Counted from the first letter of the stretch, positions 46,496-59,071 are shown. The stretch: DNA of 64,000 nt from Grifola frondosa (GCA_001683735.1 LUGG01000004.1:124001-188000), one strand, 5' to 3'. Notes: a model not told the origin generated them from the letters alone. Made by a program: numbers and translations.

Positions 46496-47226
46496 TCTGA
46501 AGCATGCGGCGAATCACTGAATAAGGTTTCATGCACGCCATGATATACCTCGAGCAGCACAGGGAAATGAGGCAGGATATGCTGATAGATTAATTTAGCA
46601 GGGCGACAATCTGAGTGAATTTCGATCTCACCTCAAAGGCAACTTTGAGACTGAATGCATTGTCCTGAGAACGTTGGATCGCAACGAGGTAATATCGGAC
46701 ATTCCAACCGTGAAGGCCCTCGTTGATGAGAAAGTCTTCCAGCGCTGATAAGGGAATAAACCGACGGGATACAAATAGAGGGATTGAAGGTAATCCGCGA
46801 TGTGTTTCAAGCTGAAGTCCGAGAGAAGGGAGAACTATGACAGATTCTGTTGAACAAAGCTTAGTGAGCGACTTTAACGTTTGTGAGATGAGATATCCTA
46901 CCCCACAAGACTTGATTGCATCTGACATAAAGGTATGGCATCATCACCACAATGAGACCCATCGTAGCAACGCGAGTGTTATGCGCCTAATGGATTCAAC
47001 TTCTGGTCAATGAACTAACAATACATGGATCTTCGCTCACCCGAGACCACCATATGGCACTGAGAAGGCAGAAAAGTGCATCGAACCAGAACCAATTGGC
47101 AAGTTTCGTCACATTGCTAGCGCCATGGTTTACGAACCGCTTGTTTTCTACTCTATATTCGCGCCATCCCCGGCTCTGCAGCAGAGATAACTCAAGATGG
47201 TCCTGCAGTGGCCGGGTTCGTTGCAT
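46496..47226 (-). CDS. GPI15: GPI-GlcNAc transferase subunit PIG-H / GPI15
   Basis: ATG at 47226 gives MQRTRPLQDHLELSLLQSRG and WREYRVENKR. A hydrophobic stretch follows, then the family core ESVIVLPSLGLQLETHRG, SRRFIPLSALEDFLINEGLH, GWNVRYYLVAI and, in the last exon, HILPHFPVLLEVYHGVHETL. PIG-H is a small subunit of the ER enzyme that adds GlcNAc to phosphatidylinositol, the first step of GPI-anchor synthesis. The exon covering the second part of the hydrophobic hairpin (about 46940-47030) is not settled. It converges on the TBC-like gene with stops 83 bp apart, so the transcripts may overlap. Confidence 0.82.
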
Positions 47227-47831
47227 GCCATAGAGTTGGTCCAGTGAGCTTGTGCAAGGAATTATTCGATCGCCTCTCGCGTCGGTTGATCGAAGACGAT
47301 CCTGGGGATTACCAAAAACGGCGATGTCAACCACTTGAACATGTACAGTGAGCACTTCAAATCACCCGTCCGATTTCCTGAAATCTCTGCTCTATCGTGC
47401 AATGAACTACCGTGAAAGTCGTGAACAATATTTTCTCGAGGCTAGCAATGCACCGACTAGTCTATCCCAATTCTCACTACCAAGTTGTGGGACCGACTTC
47501 AATGAATCCGTGCTGGACGTGGCAGAGGAATCCATATTTCAATTTGCTAACTGTGACTCTATACCAGTTCATCCGAAAATCTCTATGATTGTTGAAGCAC
47601 TGATAGTTATGACCTTTTGGAAGTAGGATGAATGGTCAGTATATGGTCTTGTAATTTTGAACATAACCGATGGGTCGTCGTCAGCCTCGACACCAAGTAC
47701 GTTCCTACAAAAGATATCTCATGTGCTGTGTATTCTTCTTCTCCTTCCCTCTTTCCATTTGGCTGGCCATCTGCATTCTTAGCTGTCGTGCAATCTATTA
47801 AAGCAAACATCTTTAAATCTCTTGTTCGACG
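47227..47831. promoter_or_regulatory. Divergent promoter GPI15/GH5 glucanase
   Basis: A 605 bp gap between divergent starts. The part next to the glucanase is AT- and CT-rich (47730-47825). An open frame at 47348-47626 has no ATG and no recognisable domain. Confidence 0.4.
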
Positions 47832-49939
47832 ATGGTGTTGACCGCCGAGAAATTTGCATCCTTACTTCACGTTCTTAGCTTGACGCAGGGTCTATTCAAA
47901 CCAAATCCCGGACGAGGTTTCATTGGAGACAAAATTGATGACAACCCTGTTGGGGACAATTTTCCTCCTCACTACGAGATGGGGGAGAATTTCCAGGTGC
48001 AGCCGAAATATCTAAAATCCTTGGACGAGACATGCAAAGTCGAACCATACGATCCCCCACCTGTTTCCGACCAGAATTTCCCGCCTTTTGATCAGGCGAA
48101 GGCCAACGTATATCGTTATAGACAACAGCAGTCTGTGAATCTTGGCTCTTGGTATTTTCTCATACTTTTTGGTCGGGACAATTAGAACTTACAGTGTTTC
48201 TTTCAGGTTCGTTCACGAAAAATGGATGACGCCCTCTGTGTTCGCTTGCGCATCAGGAGAACAGATATCAGAATTGGACATCGCCTTTGGCTGGGGTTCT
48301 ACCTCGGCTGCCCGCGCCGTCCTCGAGCGACACTGGGATACCTTCATCAACCAGACGGACTTTGATTACCTTGCAAGTATCGGCATCAACACTGTCCGTC
48401 TCCCAATCGGCTACTGGAGCCTAGGGCCCTGCTTCTGTGCAGGCACACCGTTCGAAGGAGTCGCCGACGTCTACCAGAACTCTTGGAACCGGGTTCTTCG
48501 GGCGATCAATATGGCTAGCAAAGCTGGTATCGGTGTTTTGGTCGATCTACATGGGGCACCTGGAAGTCAGAACGGGCAGCAACATTCAGGTATCTCGGAC
48601 GGTGAAATAAACCTCTTTGACGACCCAGATAATGTCAACAAGACACTATCCTGTTGACATTTCTCATGCAAGAACTGGTCAATGTTACGATGTCGTAGGG
48701 ATTCAACTATTGAATGAGCCCAAGAATGTTCAGGAGCTTCCCGACTTTTGTGAGTGAAAGTAATTTCTTCATTGACACACAACTTTTGAATCTGCATAGA
48801 CTCGAACGCCATTTCAACCATGAGACAAGTATCGCCAGCTGCAGCTAACTTTCCTCTCTATATCCACGATGGCTTCGATCTTAACCGCTTCAGTGATTAC
48901 GTCGCCAGACGAAGTGACTTCGTTGTCCAGGACCACCATTCGTACTTCGTTTTCACTTCATCTGATCAGTCTGAGCCTGCCTCCCAACATACGTCGGATA
49001 TTCAAGGATCGATATCGGATTCTCTGGAAGCCGCTTCTGTGCAGCAACGGAGGAACCTCGTAGTCGACGAATTCTCCTGTGCCCTCACCGACGAGAGCCT
49101 GAAAAACGTAGGCGACCCTAATAAATCTAGGAGAGAATTCTGCGAAGGTCAGTTGGCTGTATATGCCAACGCAACGGCTGGCTGGGCATTTTGGGGTGAG
49201 TCTCCAATGAATCAGACAACGCAAATCCACTTATCAGTGCGGCTTAGCGTACAAGAAGGAAGACTGTACGGACGATCCTGGGTGGTGCTTCCAGGCCGCA
49301 GTTGGCAACAGCCTTCCGTCCAGCTTTTTCTCCTACGGCGGGCAGGGTTTCACTCCCAGCCCTTCACAACTTCCATCTCTCGCGGATCTAGAGGGGGATA
49401 TGCATTTGCCGTCGACAAACGACATTCTATCCGGCGCCCAAATGACACCCACTGACACCTCCACGTACACTGCATCATCTAGTTCGACGACAGCTGTCGG
49501 CGCTCGCATCAATCGGAGGAGTCGATTCGGTCAACAAGGGCGTGCGCCGCACCTGCATCGGCGAGGGTCTCATAGACGGGATGGCCCAGGACAAGTCTCC
49601 ATGTCGTCTTCCCAGCGTGCAGTGGCTAAAGGCTACTCAGATGGGTTTCTCACGGCCAAGATATTTGCGCAGTATGGCGGATCGAAGCTGGGCTTCGTAG
49701 GCCAGTATATCATTGATAGCCTCACCAAGCTTGGGCCAGCTGCGATCGACCCTGGGACGGAGGACGATTACGAGCAGTGGTTTATGAAGGGACTAGAAGA
49801 TGGCAGGCAATTGTCACAGCCCATTTTAATTCGTCCAACTGATTTACTAGTCTCTTGTCAACCAAGCGATTGGAGAACGCATGATCGTACTCGCTTAGCC
49901 ATTGCGCAACACCTTCATTGTACCAAAAACCAGTACTAA
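47832..49939 (+). CDS. Exo-beta-1,3-glucanase, GH5 family
   Basis: After a short N-terminus the protein reads GRGFIGDKIDDNPVGDNFPP, SVNLGSWFVHEKWMTPSVF, HWDTFINQTDFDYLASIGIN, TVRLPIGYWSLGPCFCAGTP and VLVDLHGAPGSQNGQQHSGI. The catalytic acid/base Glu is in VVGIQLLNEPKN and the nucleophile Glu in NLVVDEFSCALT. These are features of fungal GH5 exo-1,3-glucanases that trim cell-wall glucan. The C-terminal extension GYSDGFLTAKIFAQYGGSKL with FVGQYIIDSL is typical of a basidiomycete subgroup. The start lacks a convincing signal peptide, so an upstream exon may be missing. Two one-base losses are apparent: 48649-48652 (NVNKTLS / LLTFLMQELVNVT) and about 48687-48692 (before NVVGIQLLNEP). The exact C-terminus is uncertain. 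Confidence 0.83.
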
Positions 49940-50090
49940 ATATCACACGCAGTCTCAACAAGTAGTCATGGTTCTGGGACAATATCATAAGCCTCCATTC
50001 GAATTTTGCAGGCGTTATGTTCAAATCACGGGACCTTGACGCGACACGCGTCGACGCGTCAGACGTGACACGTCGTGGCGTCTGCTGCCA

Positions 50091-51628
50091 ATGTCTTCTG
50101 TCTTTACATATCGACTGAACCAGCTATGGCACCTCGGATGGTCATTGCTCTCGGATCCTAAATACTTTCTTGCACTCGCGGCGCTGGTGATCCTCGGCGA
50201 TGCCCTCCTCACACAGCTCGTCATTCGATTTGTGCCATGTCAGAACTTGCAGTTGTCTGATCCACACCTAACCTAATACGACGTTAAGCAGACACAGAAA
50301 TCGACTGGGAGACTTATATGTACCAACTTGAGTTATATTTAAAAGGAGAAAGGGACTATTCGTTGATCTCAGGACCCACCGGCCCAATTGTGTGAGTTCC
50401 TAAAATTCTCTGGATCTCTACGCGAGTGTCTCATTCCTCCCAAGATATCCGGCTGGACACATCTACGTGCACCGTTTCCTGTATACTGTGACGAATTCCG
50501 GAACAAATCTTCCGGCGGCTCAGCAAGTCTATGCCGCACTATACCTTGCATCCACGATCTTGACGTGCGCGATCTATCGTCAAGCAGGCGGCGTACCAAA
50601 TTGGGTTCTGCTGCTGTTGCCTCTGAGCAAGAGACTGCATTCCATATATGTTCTGCGCCTCTTCAATGACTGCTGGACTGCCGTAGCCTCACAAGCTGCT
50701 ATCCTGGCCTTTGGCCGTGGCTGGGATGCATTGGGCATCTTATTGTTCAGGTATGTATTACCAAAGCTATAGTCCTAGAGGAACTCACTAGACGGGATTT
50801 ACATAGTTGTGCTATTTCAGTCAAGATGTCCGCACTGCTCTATGTGCCTGGGCTACTTGTGATCCTATTTAGACGCAATGGACTGCTCTCTACCCTGGCC
50901 TACATGCTCGTCCTTGTCATCAGCCAAGTCGCTATCGGTTTGCCATTTTTGTTGGAACATCCGCAATCATACCTCAAGCATGCCTATGAGTTCTCCCGAG
51001 CTTTTCTTTTCAAATGGACCGTGAACTGGCGCTTCGTGGGCGAAGAGACGTTCCTCAGCCCGCGCTGGGCGCTGACTCTGCTTGCGGGTCATGTTGTAGT
51101 ACTCGTTGCTTTCGGATTATACAAATGGTGCAGGAGCGATGGAGGAGTGTGGGCAGTATTGGACCGGGGCTTCCGCCGCCCCACTCGTCCAGCTTGGATT
51201 ACACCTCTCACGCCAGATTGTAAGATGGCCTCTTCTCGTGTTGTGCAATGATATACTCATTGTGGCTAGATGTGACTACTGTGCTTTTCACTTCGAATCT
51301 GATCGGGATCCTGTTCGCCCGCTCCTTGCACTATCAGTTTTATTCGTGGTACGCACAGCAACTTCCGTTCCTTGCATGGAGGACGAAATTCCCCGTACCA
51401 ATAAGGTATGTCCTGATGCATCCATCAGTCGAGTCGCTGCATTGTCTCATATACACCATTGCTAGACTTATGATTTTGCTCGGTATCGAATATGCATGGA
51501 ATGTGTTCCCATCTACTTCATTCTCATCGGGCCTCCTTTGCGTCGCGAACGCAGTCCTCCTCGCCGGAGTTTGGTTCGGTTATCCGGAAGGAAAGCGCGA
51601 CAGGAGCGGTTCGATAAAAACTGGGTAA
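50091..51628 (+). CDS. ALG3: Dol-P-Man:Man5GlcNAc2-PP-Dol alpha-1,3-mannosyltransferase
   Basis: Starts [23 protein letters not shown]3 signatures: [117 protein letters not shown] and a final hydrophobic block ending [11 protein letters not shown]. The ER multi-pass enzyme adds the first mannose on the lumenal side during N-glycan precursor synthesis. Five or six exons, all in frame. Two ACGCGT hexamers lie just upstream (50046-50051 and 50054-50059) with other CG-rich palindromes. It converges on the MFS gene, stops 148 bp apart. Confidence 0.9.
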
Positions 51629-51776
51629 TGCTACTACGCTTGCATAAGAGTATCATAGCTTGCCTCTTTTGAATACAGACTACACAACATCTGAGCGGGG
51701 AAGACAAACAACACTAAAGATACAACAACAATATCGTAGGTCTATGCGGGAGAGATCTGATAATTTCAGTCCGCGC

Positions 51777-53618
51777 TCACACCCTTGCTCTCCACTTCCT
51801 CCAAAGTACAAAAGAGCACAGCGCCGCAGTGAGAGCTGCGCCGGTGCTCATCCAGAACGTCAAGCGCCAGCACTGCACACCTTTGCATGCGCCTTCACCA
51901 GACCCAACGTGCTGGGCCGCAACAAATGCATAGAGGTAGGAGAAGATGGTGGTGCCGACAAATGCGGTATAAGAGATGGTGCCGAAGTTTCGGCCGAGGT
52001 TTGGGAGGCCCCATATCGAGGACAAGATGCCAGGTCTGTGCGAAAGATAACGTCAGTTCCTTGGTATAGCCACAAAGGCTATTCTGCGCACAGCATCGTG
52101 AAGATGGTCCCGTACACGATTCCGGTGCCGACACTGCAAATGAACGATCGATTATTTGTTGAGATCAATTCATTGATGGGAGACTGACCTCAAGGGCCAG
52201 ATCGTTTCCTGCGAGCGGACTCCAACCTCGAGCCACGCGAATGTGGCAGCAAGCAATAAACATGCGCTGGACAGAAAGACGATCCGGCTGGTATGGCGTT
52301 TCCTTGGGAATGCCCAGACGCCATCGTGCAAGTACGCTGCGACTGGCGATATCAAGTCTGCCAAGGGACCCATCACGAGACGCGACATCGTGTTGAAGAA
52401 AGAAAGGAGTTCAACTTGTTTCGACACATTCGAGGTCGCAGAGGATGAGGCTGGAAGAGAGAGAACGATGGAGCCTAGATTCGCGATGACCATCTCGGCC
52501 TGCATATACGCACGGTCAGTACTTGGAGAATGAGATGGAGAGGACCGAGCGTACCGTGCCAACAGCGAGTGTCAACAACAGCGACAGGACCCAGAAATGC
52601 GGATCAGCGAGAAGATCAAGAACTGAGCCATGTTGGGGCTCTTGAACTGCGTGCTTGTGGGGTTTGAAGTCCTGCTCATCGGAGGCTACAGACTCGTGGT
52701 CGCCACTTCGCCGAGTATCATCCACTAGAAGACTGCTAGTCAAAAGAGGGCTTCGCTCGTCCTCCTCTGTAGGAATGGGTTCCCCCTGTGAGGAAGCGCC
52801 AGCGATATCAGGCTTCGCATGACTTGTCGGACCGGGCAAGACTAGCGCGCTCAGGAAGTGGATGTGCCTGTGGCGACAGCCATGAAGCCGAAGAAATGCG
52901 TGACATCTAAGCCTGTCTCAGGGACGGTGAAGAACTTCGATGCAAGGACAGAGAGCAACAGGGGCGACAGGCCAAACAAGGCCATGCTTGTGCCAGATGC
53001 AATTCCGATGTAATGTGCAAATGTCTTGGTCGCTGCAAAGACTAGAGCGAAGTAGCTGTTTATGACATGTCAGGTTGATTCGGCATAAACATGAGACCGG
53101 ACTTACGAGAGCACTGTACCGAGACCAATCATGCCAAAGAAAATGACAAGATGTCGGAAAGACGACGCGGAGGGTTGTGTGATGGTATCAGGCGTATTTG
53201 CAATCTCCCATGCGAACAAACCGTATCCGAGGGAGAAGAAAACAGAGGCTGCGAGTGAGCAGGCTCGAGGTCCATAACGGTCGAGTGCTTTGCCCACCAA
53301 GGCGGCGAAGGGGTATTGCCCAGCCATGCCTCTGGAGAAGTTCTGTTACTGTCATGCGCAAGATACAAACGAGACGGTCATGACTCACGCCAGGGCTATA
53401 GTAGTGAGCTGAGGTTGCGTCAGCTTCATATGCTCTACCAATGCGGGGGCGATCAGGGGAAAGCTGTATACGCCTCCCGCACACAATCTAAGTTCTCAAC
53501 ACGTCATTTATCTTTCTAAAATTCTGGATGGGTTTGAAGGGGCTTACGCGTTTGCAGTAATGGCGCTACATATGAGCACCAAGCGCACTCGGCCGAAGCT
53601 AGAAGTTGAAACATGCAT
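51777..53618 (-). CDS. MFS transporter, MCH1/nodulin-like type
   Basis: ATG at 53618 (MHVSTSSFGRVRLVLICSAI). Spliced blocks: CAGGVYSFPLIAPALVEHMK, GMAGQYPFAALVGKALDRYG, a run of hydrophobic helices, a long hydrophilic central loop (about 52830-52620, rich in Ser, Asp and Glu with DEDERSPLL-like text), then SFFNTMSRLVMGPLADLI, SRIVFLSSACLLLAATFAWL, VGTGIVYGTIFTMLCAE and LGRNFGTISYTAFVGTTIFS, ending LWRKWRARV. This is the nodulin-like/monocarboxylate branch that includes yeast Mch1; the substrate is unknown. One base is missing near 52862-52866: GFMAVATGT is followed by IHFLSALVLPGPTSHAKPD in the next frame. Confidence 0.8.
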
Positions 53619-54500
53619 CTCAGTAGTAGCGATCCGACTCAGCGTCAGGATTTCACCAAATCGTTGGATGGGACACTGCTACCACGGGGTGTTATCTGTT
53701 AGGCTGCAATGAAGAGAGTATGGATTATATACATCCGAAACATCAGAAGTTGATTTGAACCAGCGTTTACTTCGCAAGGTCTGGCTGTGGCCACAATTTA
53801 CCGGTTTCCCCACGGTAAGTTCCAAACTATAGCAAGTCAACAACTCGAACTGCAGGAATTATCAGAACTTCCTCTCAGGCTTGTCCTCTTGAGGCCCACG
53901 GCCACGGTCTGAATGATCTCAGTTTGAAGCAAAAGAGAATCTCTGATGCATTTCTCCGACACTTGTGATTGGTCGGCAACTTCCTGTGTACAATCCAGTT
54001 GCGTGGCAGCCATCATGATGATTGTGCGGCTGTTATCGAGCTGCGAGGCGCTGCCCGGATGTTAGATGAGTATTGTTGAGTTCTATCATGTGTACGTGAC
54101 AAGACTATTCGTTCCTTTACTTAATGTCCTAGATGGAGTCGAAATTGAGCTCTGCAAGGTGCAAGTGGCTTAGCATTTCACTGATATGAATCCACGGTGG
54201 GCATGGAGACGTTTCGAGCGCTCCGTGCAATAGGACGTTTCAATACGTAAGCCGGCAGTGTTCACATCAATCTGCTTTGAGCCTTCAAAGGCACGGAACT
54301 GTACTTGCAAGCCACACCAAGCTTTGCTTGCTTTCCTTCTTTCACCTCTCTACGGCCACCTGCTTGACGCATTGCTGGACTGGATTCCGGGCACGGAGCT
54401 GGGTTCTTTAATCTGTGTTGGCCATCTAACTCGATTACGCTACCGTCGACCGGTTCTCCTTCTTCATCAACCAATTGTCATCAAGTAGTGTATCATCCAC
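53619..54500. other. Intergenic, divergent promoters
   Basis: An 882 bp gap between the MFS gene (-) and the next four-helix gene (+). Open frames here (for example 54258-54488) have no family. No repeats or RNA genes seen. Confidence 0.4.
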
Positions 54501-56121
54501 AATGGCCAACTCACTCTCTATCTATCGTTATTCCTTCTTCAGTGAGTCCTTCGTTCCCGTCAACAGCTCCTCGTGCATTGACTGTCCATGTGCCGCTTGT
54601 AGTTCTTTTCACGCTCTGCAATGCTATTGTATGCTGTGTCTCGGTATGGAATTTAGTGCTCGCTCAACAGATCCATTGGAATCGTATGTGACCATGATTC
54701 TGCAGTACTGAATGTGTAACTCACAGCTGGTTTTCAGCGCCAGTGCATATATCTCTTATTACTGTCAGCGCCTTTGGGATTTTGTTCATATTCCCCATGT
54801 GAGTGACGGTCTATTGGCCGGGCCACGCACTTGCTGAATCGCTTTGCTCAGACTGTTTATCGACCTTCTTCGGAAGAATGCAATTGTCGGTCGTATATGG
54901 TTTGAATGCTTGTGGGTTGGCACCTTCTGTATCCTCGAACTTAGTAAGACAACTGGTATTCCTCACCGCCAACTTCAATTGACATCATTGCAGGCAATGC
55001 AGCTGCAGCAACTTCTATCTTGCCCAACATGCTTTGCAATTTTGCAGGTAAGCCACATGAGAAATGCTGTGTACAGTTTTATACTTAACGAGTGGCTCAT
55101 GCAGCGGACTTGTTAATACCAACATCGTGTGCATCTACCAAAGTATTGATCAGCTTCGCGTGGCTTGGCGTCATCAATCGTACGTCCAGTGCTTTAATAT
55201 TTGGCAGAAATTGTCTGACTTATGTACACAGTACTGGGTTACCTATCGCTACTGGTGGTATCCACTATTCTCCACCTTCGTGATGACCCACAAGTATGGC
55301 GAGCCTCTGCTCGAACTTATCCTTGGTTCGCCATCCGCGAATCATTGTCAAGTGCGTCGCCTTCTCTTTTGAAGACGTGGCACAAGCCCATGGCTTCGGC
55401 TGTGCCCCAACTGCTCAAGCCATCCGACTTCTCGAAGCGTTTGGTCGCCAACAGTCAATACGATCTCGAGAAGCAGCAGTCGGCACGAACACAAGCTCCC
55501 TCCTCACGCATTCCCGCGCACCTCATAGAGCCCAGTCCGCGCGTGTCTGTTATTATCACGCCGTCTTCACAGTCACCGGTTTCCGACGAGTTCTCGTATG
55601 AATCATCGTCCTCTTCGGATTACACAACCTCGATGTTGTCAGGTCTGCCTGGGTCCTCCCTCTATGTGCCTTACCCCTTAAGCACACCACGGCGTTCAGC
55701 ATTAATGAGCGCTGTCATGCAGTCGACGCCCGCGCGATCGGCGTCGCATAATCGTGTGCCTTCAAGTGCGACGCTTCCTTCGAAGACTCCTACTTCGACG
55801 CGTGCAGCGGTCCATCCGCAGCGGTCAGTTGTGGTTCCCCGGACGAACACAGTCCCTTCAGGTCCACGGCAAGGTTCGCGGCGGACATCTAAACGACCAC
55901 CACCTTTGGACATGGTACGTCTTAATGCGTATGGACGGTTGAGGAGCAGGATACTGGGGCGACCTCCCGTGGAGTGCACAGTGCGGGGTTGTGGAGCGAT
56001 CCCGATTCTCTATCTCCGTTCACACGTAGTGCTGTATCATTCTCTACAAGAGCGTGTGCTTGTATCGTTATTGCAAAATTTCGCATTGCTTTCTCGTTAT
56101 CATTATATTCCCGCTCGATGA
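54501..56121 (+). CDS. Four-helix membrane protein, MARVEL-like (copy B)
   Basis: ATG at 54501 (MANSLSIYRYSFF). Helix 1 is VPLVVLFTLCNAIVCCVSVW, helix 2 VHISLITVSAFGILFIFPIL, helix 3 IVGRIWFECLWVGTFCILEL, helix 4 about LLGYLSLLVVSTILHL at 55220-55280. It is followed by DDPQVWRASARTYPWF and a tail of about 250 residues rich in Ser, Pro and Thr (LPSKTPTSTRAAVHP). The D-x-P-x-V-W-x-x-S-x-x-x-[YF]-P-W-F box after helix 4 is shared with copy C. Joining exon 1 to helix 1 needs a very short intron (25 nt with a GTGAGT donor, or about 40 nt with a weaker one). The role is unknown; these look like plasma-membrane or septum-associated scaffold proteins by analogy with MARVEL proteins. Confidence 0.6.
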
Positions 56122-56488
56122 GTTGATTTCACGTTGGAGCAGATCTTAGTAAGGTGCGACAGCAGTCCTGAAACATCGATGCGATCCAGCTGCAGCCGAT
56201 GTTACAACAACATTAATTGTTCTTTTCACAACAGTTGCCTATTCTGGAACGTCAGTTAGGATGTGGTTAACTTTTACGCCTTGCCATAGCTGTGGCCAAG
56301 GTCTCCTCGGAATATATCATGCATTTATTTCAGCAAAGCGTTTAATAGAAGGTATACGAAGGCCACTGTTACATTTTTACCCACCAAGAATAATAGTGAG
56401 GTAGGCGCCAACACACTCGCTACGCGAGCACATTGTTCTCTCCTTACAATCATTGTTGTGCCTTCAGGCAACCTCACGCTCCACATAA
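56122..56488. other. Intergenic between copies B and C
   Basis: A 367 bp gap between two plus-strand paralogues. It is AT-rich with no recognisable gene. No residual copy of the family is visible here. Confidence 0.4.
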
Positions 56489-58091
56489 ATGAGGCCTTGG
56501 CCACACCGTGCGTTTCTGTGGCCCCGGCGGTCCATAGACTGCTTTAGAAGACTGACTGCCCTCTCCATCCTTCAAACGCTTCACATTCACTTAATCTCGG
56601 GACCAGCTTGGACTTCTCGTTGCTGTTCCGCGAATTTGCCTGCTTTTGCTACGCCTCTCATTATCGCTGCTCTCTTTACGATACTATTATTTGTGCTGCT
56701 GTTTAATCTGGTCGCCGCCGCGTTTCACGCCAACGCCATTGCTGCCACTCTCGTATCGCGGACGATCGATCGCGAGTGTTTGTCGAGATGCAACATCCGT
56801 TCGTCCTTATGCGCTGCATCTGTTTCGGTGAGGTTCCTCTGGACTTTGAGTAACTACGGAGGTTTGGCTGACTGCCTGACTCTGGCTACTCAGCGTTCCT
56901 GGGCTACATGAACGTCCTCGCTATCGGGTTTGGAGCATGGAACTTCGTTGCGCTGAGAAGTCTGGGTTTGGCAGGTATGTCCAGTGCCCATGTCTCTAAT
57001 ACACATTATTAACACTATACGCAAGAGATGATCTTCGTTCCAATCTTCGCGCTCGTAAATGCTTGCGTTCTATTGGCACTCTTCGCTCTGTAAGTGGCTT
57101 CTACACCCAACGCTTGCGATGATTTGACCGGCGCACCCGTAGATGTTTCGTGGGCTATATGACGGTACCGAGTATTCCAACTGAACGAGTGGCTTTTGAA
57201 ATAGGGTGGACCGCAGTCATGAGTTTCTCGCAGCTTAGTGCGTCTGTGTGGCTCTTGCTCTATCACCGTCTGATGTGCTCTGACATGTTCCAGCTAGCGC
57301 TGTAATTGTCAGTGTGGACGGCCCTCCTATCCTGTGTTCAGAAGGTGCGAATTGCATGAATTGCCATCACAACCATGCTGAATTTATGTATGCAGGAGCT
57401 TTGAGTGCATGTGCGTCCTCAGCAGTCGTGCTTGCACTCACTTGGATATCCAGCTCCACGCGTGCGTGATGGTCGATGGCAGGCTGTGTGGCTAGCTGAC
57501 CTCTCCCCCAGTGCTCGTATACTTCATCGCCCTGCTTACATTCACGTACTCGCATTCACATGACTCGCCCGAGGTGTGGACGTCGTCCGTATACGAGTTC
57601 CCCTGGTTCAAGCGAGAGGACCGGGAGTCTCAGCTCAACCGACATACCGTGCACTTCCCTACCCCGGACCACGAGGCGCGCCCAAAGTCCTCCTCCGCTT
57701 TGACTAGCGAGGCCGAGTCCCCTCGGCGCAGAGTCCCGCCAGATGCACCAAGCATGGAAAGCTTCCGGCCTCTGTGGGCGAAGGACGGCATCCCGCCTAT
57801 CCGCGGTATCGACCCGCCCTTTGCGCGGCCCAAGAAGGTGCTCCAGTCACGTTGGAGCGACTCGTCCTTCGACTCCCCGTTCTACCGCCCAAAGCGCACC
57901 GGCCTGCGCCTTCTGGAGCAATTTACTTTTCTATGGAGGGCAGTGCCATGCTCCCGGCCATCAGCCCGGGTCGCCCGCTCTCATACGGGATGTTCCCGGA
58001 GGACGTGTGCGACCAAGACCGCCCTATAGCGACGACGCGCCCCACGCGATGGGTCAAGGCGGACAACTCTCCTCGCATCTCGCCATCATGA
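56489..58091 (+). CDS. Four-helix membrane protein, MARVEL-like (copy C)
   Basis: Helix 1 is LPAFATPLIIAALFTILLFV with VLLFNLVAAAFHANAIAATL, helix 2 YMNVLAIGFGAWNFVALRSL, helix 3 MIFVPIFALVNACVLLALFA, helix 4 VLVYFIALLTFTYSHS after a Cys-rich loop (ILCSE). The box DSPEVWTSSVYEFPWF follows, as in copy B, then a tail with Ser, Pro and Arg. The start codon is uncertain: ATG 56489 is the first in frame but is followed by 50 residues without clear character. The CC at 57903-57904 appears one C short; with it the tail continues PAPSGAIYFSMEGSAMLPAI to a TGA at 58089-58091, whereas as written it ends at 58029. It converges on the proton-channel gene, 185 bp apart. Confidence 0.6.
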
Positions 58092-58276
58092 TGACCCTTC
58101 AGAGAAGGGACTCGTATGCTATTTGTTGTATCCATAATAGTATTGCACTGTATCTTTATTACGCCTTGTAGCACCGGACAGCACGCACATCATATCTATA
58201 TATCTACATATTTATACCACTGTTATCCAGAAGCTCGCGCCTATAACAACCGAGAACACTAAGTACGTGGTGAATC

Positions 58277-59071
58277 CTATGAGGTTGAGGAGCCTGTGTC
58301 TCCACTGTCTAACCAAGCCACTCGTGCACGCAGCTGCTGATTCTCCGCTCGCACTTCTTTGAGAGCTGATGTGGCTTCTGCCAGCTTTTCACGCGTTTCC
58401 GCTAGCATCTTTGCATCTTCCTCTTCCAACTCTCCGGCGCTCACAGCGATACCTTGGGGGACAATTCGTAAGCACCGTTCACATAAGAGTTGGTTCACAG
58501 TTGCTCTACCCTGCACGAGTTTGACCAATCGCCACAACCGAAGGATAATCAGGAGTGACGCCAGTTCTCTTTCACGACCTCTCAGGACAACCTCGAGGAT
58601 GAATGTGGTAAGGATGACCAGAGCATCGAAAAGATGGAGGACAGCGTGCGGAACGGGCCCAAACGGATTAAAAAATATAGGTCCGGCTGCCCAAAGCGTG
58701 ACTGGAATTTCAACCAAGAAGATAGTCGTAATAGCCAGCGATATTTCTGCCAGCACATTGAGCCAGGTGGGGGCATCCGGGCCTTCGATGGGTGTACAGT
58801 CCTCGGAGAGGAACGAATATCCGAGATCGGCGAGGACGCAGACGGAGTCTATGAGGACCTGTGTTCAAGGAACATCGCACACAGCAATGACCACGAGAAT
58901 GGGAGAGATACGAGCCAGTGTGATGACGCTATAGTGCAGAGGGGCCGACTCGAGAAATTCGGCGGTCTGATTTCTCCACCGCGCATGCTTGCTGGGTTCC
59001 GGTCGTTGATTTGCCTCCACATCATTATCTGCGTTTGTCTGCGAGGGAAGAAGAGGATCCTGCTCCGACAT
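58277..59071 (-). CDS. Voltage-gated proton channel Hv1-like
   Basis: ATG at 59071 (MSEQDPLLPSQTNADNDVEA). It is a stand-alone voltage-sensor domain: S1 around VLIDSVCVLADLGYSFL with an acidic residue in the helix, S2 LAEISLAITTIFLVEIPVTL, S3 VLHLFDALVILTTFILEVVL, S4 LASLLIILRLWRLVKLVQG with the RLWRLVK charge motif, then a C-terminal coiled coil (AETREKLAEATSALKEVRAE, NQQLRARVAWL). This is the Hv1 architecture: the coiled coil dimerises and S4 opens a proton pathway. Near 58860-58930 a TGA interrupts S1 unless an intron is removed; its acceptor ACACAG is clear but the donor is ambiguous (24, 33, about 57 or 69 nt options). Fungal Hv1 channels are known, so the family call is solid. Confidence 0.82.

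Noticed and set aside
47348..47626. 92-codon plus-strand frame in the GPI15/GH5 gap
   Set aside because: It has no ATG, no family pattern and lies in a divergent promoter.
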